Shown here: positions 9,706 through 17,558 of the stretch, piece by piece | Layout of the letters: every line of letters starts with the position of its first letter | Numbering within the stretch: the stretch's first letter is position 1 | Assembly: GCA_031835245.1 (NCBI GenBank) | Contig: JAVKOQ010000506.1 | Span: forward strand, 1-31,859 | Length of the DNA stretch: 31,859 bases | DNA from: Balamuthia mandrillaris | Lineage: Eukaryota > Discosea > Longamoebia > Balamuthiidae | Direction: 5' to 3' | Notes under the pieces: model-generated | Seen by the model: only the letters and a program-made list of their open reading frames with translations | What the model was told of the DNA's origin: nothing | The model's database searches: none | Made by a program: the position numbers and the translations under genes

Positions 9706-11990
9706 AATTGCAACATCAGCTCCCGCCACCAAGAGGATGCCTTTTCTGCTCCTCCTCTTTATTTCCTTTCTTTGCGCCAACAAGTCACCAAAGGAATACC
9801 AAATCATTGGAATCATGTCATTACTTTTGAAGGTTATTTAACACCACCACCACCACCACCACCGCCACCATCACGAGGATCATCTTCATCATCATCACCC
9901 TTATCCTCATCACCACTTAGTACCACTACTACCACCTCCACCATCACCACCACCGCTGTATCAACAACATCAACTGCTGGAGTTTGTCCTGGAGATTTTA
10001 TTTACTGGTTAAATAAGCATCTGCTGCACAAGCATGGTTTGGATTTGCAAGAGTTTCACAACTGGCGCTTGACAGACAAACAAAAACAAACATCATTATG
10101 GGGATGGTCACGCAATACTTTGAATGCCAAGCTGCAAGACCGCGCTGTTCGGGCTGGTTATCCTGAAGGGTTATTCTCCTTTCACTCCTTACGTGCTGGC
10201 TTCCTTTGCACTGCCTTGATCTTGGAGGGACTGCAGGAAGGTCACAGTCAGAACAATGTACTGGATACCACTGCCCTTATCGCAGGTTGGGTACCTCGTG
10301 GTAGATCTCAGCAAGTCTACGTCAAAGATACATTAAAACGTGCTATTGTGGCCAATCGCTTGGTTAGCAATGTTACCACCACTCATCTTTATTTTTTTTT
10401 TTCTTTTTCTTCTTCATTTTCATCTTCTATTGCTACTACCACTGCTGCTAATCATCATTCTCCTGGGCCTCAACATTGTGGTTTGTTATTTATTTGATTT
10501 TTTGTTTTTCTTTTGTTTTTTCTTTGGCTGGCTGGCTGGCTGGCTTCAATAAACCACCGTGCTTACTTCTTCTCTTTGTAGTTTTTTTTATCCTCACTCC
10601 CTTGCAGTTATTGCTCCGGAGCTAGTTACCAAAGAAGCATTTCACAATCTATCCCCAGAGGCTTTGCAACAATCCAAGTGGTCTGCAGATACCAACTATC
10701 AGAGTTTTATCCATGCTGTTCGCCAATGGTTTGTTTGTTTGTTTGTTTTTTGTTTTTGATGGCGTCTGCTTGTTGTTGTTTGTTTGTTGGTTTGTTTGCT
10801 GGTTTGTTTTGTTTGGGTGGTATCTACCACTATTTATCAATCTATTCAGTCATGGCTTGTTTGTTTGCTTGCTTGCATTCAAAAATGCACCTTTAGACTC
10901 AGCACTCAGCTTGAACACAGAGGTTTATTGTAGCAGCAACAACCTTCATGGTCTAAACAATAATTATAAGGATTGATTGGTGTTGATCTATCTATTTGTT
11001 CTTCTTTTGACATGGCATCATTTATTCACACTTTGTTTTTTGTCTCTTTTTCTCTCTTTCTTTCTCGTTCTGTCTTTTTCTTTTTCTCTTTCTCTTCTTC
11101 TTCTTTTATACTGCTTCTTTAGGTGGTTCATGAAACGAACAGATTTACCAACCAAAGATCAACAAATACGATTTTATCGCTCCTTGTGGCTTGAATGTTG
11201 TACTGCTTGGGTAGAAAATCATCCAGATGAGTTTGACAAGGATGTGCTAGCTGAAGCTGCAGCAACTTATGAGGCCAAAAACAAATCTCCTCTTCATTGG
11301 CCCAATATTCATCGTCAGCTTTGCCGTCAACACATCTCTGGCATTCTACAAGGTTTTTTCAGTGGCTGAAATGAGCTGGTGGATGAGTTTGTAGCTCTGA
11401 TACTTCCCAAGTTGGTCAATGGATCACCCATTCACAAAGCATTCCTCACCTCTCGTCAAGAGCAGCCGTTCTTACCTACTTCTCCTGATGACTTTCTCAA
11501 AAACGATGATGACGATGATCAAAGGAATCATAACTCAAAAGAAAAAACACTACGACGACAACGAGTTCGCAGAGCACTTCAGCGACAACAAATGTTATCC
11601 AGTCGACTCAAATATCAGAAGAATGGTCATCGACAACGGATTGCTTGGCAGACACCAGAAATCCGTAGACTTGTCACTTGGCGCTTGCGTGATGGATGGT
11701 CTTGGTTGGAGATTGCCAAACGCTTGCCTACCCAACACCGAACCAACAATGATTGCTATGACAAATGGCGCAATCTCCTCACAGAATTTTCCAACAATCT
11801 CGATGCTTCGAAAGACAAATACTTGGTGGCCCATGATGAGGACTTTGACAAACCAGATGACGACCATGCTTCTCTCCCATCATCTCCTACTTCTACTACC
11901 ACCACTACAGTCATATCCATCTTGGATGAAGAGGAAGAGACAAAGGAGAATGATGATGATGATGATGATATTATGATTATATCCAGATAG
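9284..11990 (+). pseudogene. YR/Myb transposase, inactive copy 2
   Basis: Exon equivalents are about 9284-10494, 10608-10728 and 11123-11990. The 580-bp deletion near 9610 removes most of the core-binding domain and the segment with the first catalytic Arg, and it changes frame. An in-frame TGA replaces a Leu codon near 11367 in the last exon. HSLR, the AGW segment and the Tyr region remain at 10187-10325. The Myb/SANT-like region at 11640-11810 is intact and lies after the TGA in an open frame to 11990. As a recombinase it is dead. Whether a shortened Myb-containing protein is made cannot be told from sequence. Confidence 0.8.
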
Positions 11991-12014
11991 ATTATATATT
12001 TTTGTATTTCTATG

Positions 12015-12131
12015 AGAAAATTGAAAAAATTGCTACTTTGCCCCACTTTATCCGTTGGACTTATAGACTTAGAGTTTTATAGAATGGACCATGGGGAGTT
12101 GAATGCCGTAGGTTCTGAGTACCCGCCCCTA
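12015..12131 (+). repeat. Shared 3' flank of element copy 2
   Basis: Partner of 8918-9033. After CCCCTA at 12126-12131 the sequence continues into GGCAACG, unlike the telomere-like tract after copy 1. The common end point supports a defined element terminus. Confidence 0.75.
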
Positions 12132-12536
12132 GGCAACGCTGTTTGCGAGAAGCTCCACCCGCTGATGCGTGCTCAATCTGTGGAGCGTACAGCTACAGTC
12201 AACCCGTTGGTTCCATTTGGTGCTTTTCCCCTCCTTCTTTTCTCTCCTCTCTTCCCTCTCGTTCCTTATTCTCGTCCTCTCTCTTCTCTCGCCTCTCCCC
12301 TCTCGCCTCTTCCCTCTCGCCTCTCTCCTCTCTCTCCCTCCTCTCTCCTCTCGCCTCTTGCCTCTCTCCCCGCCTCTCTCCTCGCCTCTCTCCTCGCCTC
12401 TCTCGCCTCTCCTCGCCTCTCACCTCTCCTCTCGCCTCTCGCCTCTCTCCTCGCCTCGCCTCTCTCCTCGCCTCTCTCCTCGCCTCTCTCCTCGCCTCTC
12501 TCCTCGCCTCTCACCTCGCCTCTCGCCTCTGGCCTC
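12132..12536. repeat. Non-coding spacer ending in a CTCTCCTCGC minisatellite
   Basis: About 95 bp of unique sequence (12132-12226) with no recognisable feature is followed by 12230-12536, a strand-asymmetric C/T-rich minisatellite built on CCTCGCCTCTCT-type units. It is open in all forward frames only because it lacks the letters for stops. I regard those frames as artefacts. Confidence 0.75.
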
Positions 12537-12831
12537 CTCTGCCGGCGGGATAAAGCGGATATCCGCGGATAACTTCTATATAAGGTAGTTATCCACAAAA
12601 TCCGCTCGGATATCCGACCGCTATGCTTATCCGCCCAAGCCACTGACATTCAACTGACGTCATGCAGCTCCGTTTGATTATCGTTGATAATTATCAGAAA
12701 ATTATTATTGGTGCAAGTCTGGCGGATATCCGGGTGGATAAGCATAGCGGTCGGATATCCGAGCGGATTTTGTGGATAACTACCTTATATAGAAGTTATC
12801 CGCGGATATCCGCTTTATCCCGCCGGCAGAG
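12537..12831. mobile_element. 295-bp foldback / MITE-like inverted repeat
   Basis: The arms 12537-12636 and 12732-12831 are reverse complements over 100 bp with one mismatch that I can find, around a 95-bp loop. Each arm begins CTCTGCCGGCGGG and contains smaller palindromes such as GCGGATATCCGC, so the whole forms a very strong hairpin. There is no coding capacity. A clear target duplication is not visible, partly because the left side is a minisatellite. The near-perfect arms point to recent insertion or gene conversion. Confidence 0.8.
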
Positions 12832-12975
12832 TGAGCCTGGCTCTCTAAACTTTCTTAAAGGGTATGATGAACCTTTTAGTGCTGGAACTTGACACTCTTC
12901 TCTCGTTAATGATTGTCATCATGATATGCTTGAGTAATAAACGTTTTGCTTTTTGAGATCAGATAGCCACAAAAG

Positions 12976-13107
12976 AATCAAGAGAGAGAGAGCGAGAGAG
13001 AGCGAGAGAGAGAGAGAGAGAGAGAAGAGAGAGACAAGAGAGGAGAGCATGGAGAGAGGCGAGAGAGGCGAGGAGAGCGGAGAGAGAGAGACTGTTATCG
13101 CGAGAAG

Positions 13108-13148
<41 letters not shown>
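12976..13148. repeat. GA-rich microsatellite
   Basis: Nearly pure purine strand of AG units with scattered C and T. Confidence 0.85.
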
Positions 13149-13150
<2 letters not shown>

Positions 13151-13303
13151 GATGAGAGCAGAAAACTGAAAGTGAGGGTTTGAACGTATTGAAGCTACCA
13201 AAACCCCAAGTTTTGTAGACAATCTCCTATCCGTCATGCTATCTCTTCTCTCTGTATGAACGTTTCTCTTATCTATCTTGTGATCACATACAGAAAAATG
13301 ATC

Positions 13304-13413
13304 AATACAGCTGTCTAAACAGGCCTTCAAAAATACAGAAAAACCTGTTTGGTGATCGGCGGACTGTATATACAGGAAAATCCTGTATAGACACCTGTTT
13401 ATACAGCTGTATT
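13304..13413. repeat. 110-bp short hairpin repeat
   Basis: The arms 13304-13323 and 13394-13413 (AATACAGCTGTCTAAACAGG and its reverse complement with one mismatch) enclose further palindromes, CTGTATATACAG and ACAGGAAAATCCTGT. It could be a tiny non-autonomous transposon or a structured RNA element. There is no coding potential. Confidence 0.6.
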
Positions 13414-13619
13414 TCACCAACGGAGAGTGAGCCTACCGAAAAGTGAGAAACAAGAGCCCTTTTAACCCATGTGGCCACGCACAGACCAAAGAAGCACATA
13501 AATTATTTACTACATGTTGTTTCTTCCCTTTCTTTATATAATCACATTACAAAGTTCACCAAAAGAGTAGTAACAAGGAAGAAAACCAAAAAACCAAACG
13601 GTGGCCAAGCAGAGGCTGC

Positions 13620-15056
13620 TTAAGGAAGGAGGTTGTCACACTGGTTGGGCCAACCTGACATGGAGGGTTGGAAGGACTCAACATAGCAATGCATGGGGCC
13701 GTCAGATGTGTGGAGAATGGCCCACTCAGGCTCTTGGAGAGTGTCACAGGAGGACGACAGGTTCAAGCCTCCCTGGAGGAGCACGCTGTGGCCGTCGCAG
13801 AGGGAGTCATCCTCATCCAGATTGACGGAGGGTGAAAATGAGAGGGTCCAGGCTCCGTTGGAGGCGGAGACGGAGGTGCCTCCAAAGCCTTCCACGTTGC
13901 TCACCACTCCATTGGGATCGATACCACGGAGCTCCAAGCTCCATCCGGCAGGGATGGGTGCAGAGGCACCATGCACACGGAGGTCGGCGAAGAACTGTCT
14001 GTAGTTGGAACCTCCAAAGTCGTTGCGTATGGCCACGCGGGCACTGCAGACCAGCGGAGGGGTGAGGTTGTCGGCATGGTATCGAGAGATCATGGCAGCA
14101 CCCATGTAACGCATCTGACCGCCGGTGAAGCCCTTGGGGAGCCACTCGTTCTGGTTTTGTCGGGTGGGATCATTGTCCAGTTGCTGAACAGCCAGCATCA
14201 ACGCCTGCACGTTAGGAAAGGCAAAGAAGTTCATGCCCTCCCAGCCAGTGCCCTCAGGACCAGAGACGGGGCAGATGAGCTGGTCGACCACGCAGGTGTC
14301 CACCGGCTCTGTCGCTTCCAGCTGGTTGTAGAAGTGGTAGGATTGGTTGTGCTTGAGACCGATGGGAGTGTCTGGAGGAGGGTTGGGCAGGTTGATGCAG
14401 CGAGGCTGGGTGGGGCACCGGCCAGTGTAGGTAGTAACAAACCGGGCAAGGTTGACAAGGCCCACCCTGCTCTGCTTGCGGCAGATGCGAGAGGCATTGT
14501 GGAAGCGCATGCGGTTCCAGTAGACCATGTCCCTGTAGCAGCCCTCCATCAGCGTGGATTGGTTGGAAAGCTGGCTTCGGTCGATGCCTCCGACACCACA
14601 GGCGAGCTCGTAGTCCTCTCGGCTCTCGAACTCCACCACAATGCTCCTGTTCTTGGCATCATGGGCTACTGCCTCAAAGTCAATGATGTGGCCCCAGGTC
14701 AGGGTCTCGGGAGGGATGTTGAAGAAGTTGGCCCAGTACTCGGAGACATCTGGGAACTTGACCGTGTCGATGACATCCTCTTTGTTGTAGTAAGTGCCGT
14801 TGAGGACGGGGATGGCGATTCCGATCAGGGGGTTTTTGTTTCCAATGAAGATGGCTCTGGCAAGGACGGGGCCGCGGGCAGGAGAGGCTACGGCGTCCCA
14901 AAGGCAGTCGAACTTGCCGCGGTCCTGCGTGGCTTCCAGCGCGAATACCTTGTAGCCGCCGTCGCTGCCAAGCTCGTTGTAGTTAGGGCTGGAGGCGGCG
15001 TAGGAGGCGGCCACAAGGGCCAGCACGGTGAATACGATAAGTTTTACTCCGGACAT
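13620..15056 (-). CDS. Secreted Cys-rich protein, possible CBM-like C-terminus (intronless)
   Basis: A single 478-codon exon. The start is the ATG at 15056, which begins a typical signal peptide (MSGVKLIVFTVLALVAASYA); upstream codons in the same frame lack one. The mature protein has many Cys and several N-glycosylation sequons (NGT, NRS, NQS, NAS, NLS). I do not recognise the N-terminal ~300 residues. Residues of about 360-450 (ARVAIRNDFGGSNYRQF ... PIPAGWSLELRG) have the alternating strand pattern and GW centre of cellulose-binding CBM2/CBM49-type modules. That call is tentative. It is the only intron-free complete gene among its neighbours, is GC-richer than the flanks and has a clear TATA motif, which suggests strong regulated expression. 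An extracellular-matrix or wall protein is the best guess. Confidence 0.75.
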   Translation of the reverse strand: MSGVKLIVFTVLALVAASYAASSPNYNELGSDGGYKVFALEATQDRGKFDCLWDAVASPARGPVLARAIFIGNKNPLIGIAIPVLNGTYYNKEDVIDTVKFPDVSEYWANFFNIPPETLTWGHIIDFEAVAHDAKNRSIVVEFESREDYELACGVGGIDRSQLSNQSTLMEGCYRDMVYWNRMRFHNASRICRKQSRVGLVNLARFVTTYTGRCPTQPRCINLPNPPPDTPIGLKHNQSYHFYNQLEATEPVDTCVVDQLICPVSGPEGTGWEGMNFFAFPNVQALMLAVQQLDNDPTRQNQNEWLPKGFTGGQMRYMGAAMISRYHADNLTPPLVCSARVAIRNDFGGSNYRQFFADLRVHGASAPIPAGWSLELRGIDPNGVVSNVEGFGGTSVSASNGAWTLSFSPSVNLDEDDSLCDGHSVLLQGGLNLSSSCDTLQEPEWAILHTSDGPMHCYVESFQPSMSGWPNQCDNLLP

Positions 15057-15463
15057 GGCGGAGGCTTTGCTCTGTTGTGTTGTTGTTTCCGGTGTTTGTG
15101 CCGCGCAACCAATTTTTATACCGACGGATTTCTTGCTGTGACGGGAACCAGTCTTCCATTTGGGCACATCCAGCGCCCCAATCAGATGGTGCGGTTGGCG
15201 AATGTCACCTCCTAGTGGTGCATTTTTTTTCGCTTTTCGTGTTACTTAATTAACCAGCAATCCCTTGTATGGAGATAGCCCGCTGGATAAGACTAATAGA
15301 GAGCATATCAACTGAACTATCGCAAAAATAGATTCGACATTCACCAATCGGTAACGCCGAGGTCGCTGTGCCATTTCCTTAAGTTTTATCAGCATATTAC
15401 CAGGCAACAACTTCTGCGAAATGTTCCCTGGCAAATTTGTTCCGTTCACGATAGAACAAAAGA
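15057..15463. other. Intergenic region between two secreted genes
   Basis: 407 bp holding the promoter of the intronless gene and the 3' flank of the ART-like gene. Apart from the TATA/CGTCGGT site I see nothing distinct. Confidence 0.5.
15113..15126 (-). promoter_or_regulatory. TATA box and overlapping CGTCGGT motif
   Basis: On the minus strand the sequence reads CGTCGGTATAAAAA, 57-70 bp upstream of the ATG at 15056. TATAAAAA is a standard TATA box. The adjoining CGTCGGT (ACCGACG on the + strand) recurs in two neighbouring promoters. Confidence 0.55.
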
Positions 15464-16933
15464 TCAAGAAGAACAGTAGTTCGTGGATGTGTCATAAGAC
15501 CACTCTTGTAGCACTATTCTTTCCCCTGGTTCGCCAAATTGGTTCTCGGAAGGATATCGCTTCACGACAAAAAACATTTGGTTTGCTAGAAGTAATGCCT
15601 CCTGTGAAAAAAATGAAGTAAGGACAAAAAGTCTAAAGTGTTAAAAAAAAAGAAGAAGAAGAAGAAGCAAAACACAAGAGAAACGAGAAGTGAGCATAAA
15701 CCTTCTGTTGGGTGTGAGGAGAGATGGCTTCGATGCGAACAGCACTTGACTTCAAACCGTGAAACTCCAGTTGGATAGGCGTCGGGAAGCTACCATTAAC
15801 ATCCATTGATGTCGAAATGGGCGCGTCATAACTTACCAACGCTCCTGGCTGTCGTCAAAGCCGCCAAAATCAACACGTGTACTTCAAAGGACAATACAAG
15901 GAGAAAGGACGAAACAAATAAATCAAACCTGAAAGTACTGATAAATGGTGTGGTTGCCTTGACCAGAAAAAACAGGACCAGAGATGTATGGCGGCATTGC
16001 AGCAATTTCGTCGATGGCGCAAGCCGCAGGAAGCCACTGTTGGATGACTCGCAGCTCATCAAGGGTAGCATTGGCTGTCTTGTGCAGAAAAGGCAGCATG
16101 GCCATGCGGTAGTTCCATGACCCGCCCAGCGTGTAGCAGTAGAGGCCCACCTTGCCAGCGTCTGTCAATGAGGCCATGTACCGCTTTGCGCTCTCCACGC
16201 ACAGCCTGGCTTGCTCCTCTGTGCGCCAAGTTGTTACCAGCTGAATGAACGAGAGAATAGCAGGGGAACAAACCATCGTCAGTCCATATTTCTTCTGTAC
16301 AAGTGCTATTGAAACTCTGTAAGAGAGTAAGCTTAGCTTCCTCGAGGGCAATGGCAAAACCAGGGTCCATGCAGAAAGCCTCCAAAATGTTGGATTGGTT
16401 TTGGAGGGAAGCAGCCCTCAGAGAGGGAAAGCCAGAAATGACAGCTGGTAGAGAATGTTTTCTTGCTCGGAGGTGGAAGGGTTGTCGTCCGGTGGCAGGC
16501 CGAAGCGATGCCGCAGAGCGCTCACCACGAGGAGGAAGCGGGAAAGACCCAACTCTTTGCTTAAGGCTGGGTAATCCGAAGGAGAGATCGAAGAAGAAGT
16601 GCCACGGCCGCGTTGCTGATTATAATAAAGAGGCTTGGTGAAGACTGAAGTAGCAGCCATGCGCTTGTACAGCAAGGTTAACTCCCGAAAGGAAGATGGT
16701 GACAGGAACACCACCAGCTCAAACGGGATGCCCGCCTCCAGAAAGGGCGCCACGGCATCTGCCGGGTGGACACAGCCTTTGTCATCCGCGCTGCGCACAA
16801 GTCGAAACGAAGGTCCAGCGGCGTTGGCTCGTTTGAGACCCGGCTCCGGATACCGAGCATCAACGAGGCCACCCCACAAGCAAGCACAGAGCAAGACCAC
16901 CGCGCTAACCAGCGCAACACTACTTGTTGTCAT
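15464..16933 (-). CDS. Secreted ADP-ribosyltransferase-like protein
   Basis: Exons (high to low) 16933-16549, 16444-16274, 16218-15929, 15848-15702, 15601-15464. All phases match and give 376 aa. The N-terminus MTTSSVALVSAVVLLCACLWG is a signal peptide. Residues of about 255-345 resemble the core of eukaryotic ecto-ADP-ribosyltransferases: a segment like the vyRGQ strand (ISGPVFSGQG, 265-273), then YFQPG, then an STS motif (ISTS, 293-296), then a QKEALLL segment (330-336) like the [E/Q]xE strand that ends the ART fold. The first-motif match is weak, so catalytic activity is uncertain. Such enzymes move ADP-ribose from NAD to proteins. The N-terminal half is unassigned. The intron 16445-16548 is inferred: it removes an in-frame stop and uses a weak gtcttt donor. 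Gene structure is fairly secure; function is tentative. Confidence 0.6.
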
Positions 16934-17162
16934 GCTTTTCTTCGTTACGCTTTTTCAAGTTACGCTTTTTTTTCGTCGGTCAACAATTTTACTTTACAAA
17001 GCCATGCACCTAAAGTATCAAATTAAATTAGGAATATAATAATGATGTCATTCATGTCTACAAATAATTGATGCGTTACATAATTCATGACGTCCTGAGA
17101 TGAAGTCGACAAAATTGGAGAGCGAACCTCGTTTCCCTTGTTTTGGCACAGGGAGTGTGAGA

Positions 17163-17242
<80 letters not shown>

Positions 17243-17316
17243 AATGCACCAGCCACTACTCAGAGAGCAGGCTTATGTACAAATGTTCACTTAATTCAAA
17301 TAAAGAAGCAGCTGCT
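16934..17316. other. Intergenic region with GA microsatellite
   Basis: 383 bp between the hydrolase stop and the ART-like gene start. It contains a GA repeat at 17155-17242 and, near the ART-like start, two copies of TTACGCTTTTT (about 16944-16971). No gene is seen. Confidence 0.55.
16974..16983 (-). promoter_or_regulatory. TTGACCGACG motif upstream of the ART-like gene
   Basis: The minus strand reads TTGACCGACG 41-50 bp upstream of the ATG at 16933. The same 10-mer occurs on the opposite strand 51-60 bp upstream of the hydrolase gene ATG (20099-20108). It may be a transcription-factor site. Confidence 0.4.
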
Positions 17317-17522
17317 TCAAGGAAGTGCAGGCACAATTTCTTGGAACAAAAAGTCGCGTATTTCTTTTTGCACTGCAAACGGAAAAGACTCGGCCATAAA
17401 GTGACCAGACCATGGGTGCACCTCCTTTTGTTTGATGGATGGATATGCTTCCTTGAGGTATCCTGTATCTATAATTCCGGCCACCGCATTCCCTGCATGC
17501 ATGAGAAGAATGAGTGGCGAGC

Positions 17523-17558
<36 letters not shown>

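Larger units (their letters stand above)
9042..12131 (+). mobile_element. Second, 5'-truncated copy of the YR/Myb element
   Basis: Homology to copy 1 starts at the equivalent of 5516 and runs through exons, both introns and the 3' flank. This is therefore a DNA-level copy and not one made from spliced RNA. Relative to copy 1 it lacks everything upstream of 5516, has a 580-bp internal deletion (join near 9610, with CGT at both deletion edges) and carries a separate small insertion at 9101-9279. Most bases in the Myb exon are identical by eye, so the duplication is not very old. Confidence 0.85.
12832..13619. other. Intergenic region with GA repeats and a hairpin repeat
   Basis: No gene is supported here. 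It holds a possible AATAAA polyadenylation signal near 12936, a GA/GAGC repeat at about 12976-13148, the 110-bp inverted repeat at 13304-13413, and the presumed 3' region of the minus-strand gene ending at 13620. Confidence 0.65.

Noticed and set aside
12230-12536. Possible CRISPR-like array
   Set aside because: Units are contiguous low-complexity C/T words with no unique spacers.
12012-12649. Overlapping open frames of Leu/Ser/Pro or Arg/Glu composition
   Set aside because: Artefacts of the stop-free CTCTCCTCGC minisatellite.
13971-15215. 414-codon + strand open frame opposite the intronless secreted gene
   Set aside because: Antisense shadow; the minus-strand frame has a signal peptide, sequons and a TATA box.
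16385-16480. Apparent frameshift in the ART-like gene
   Set aside because: Explained by an intron 16445-16548 (gtcttt...ctaccag) plus a 55-nt intron 16219-16273; all exon phases then match.
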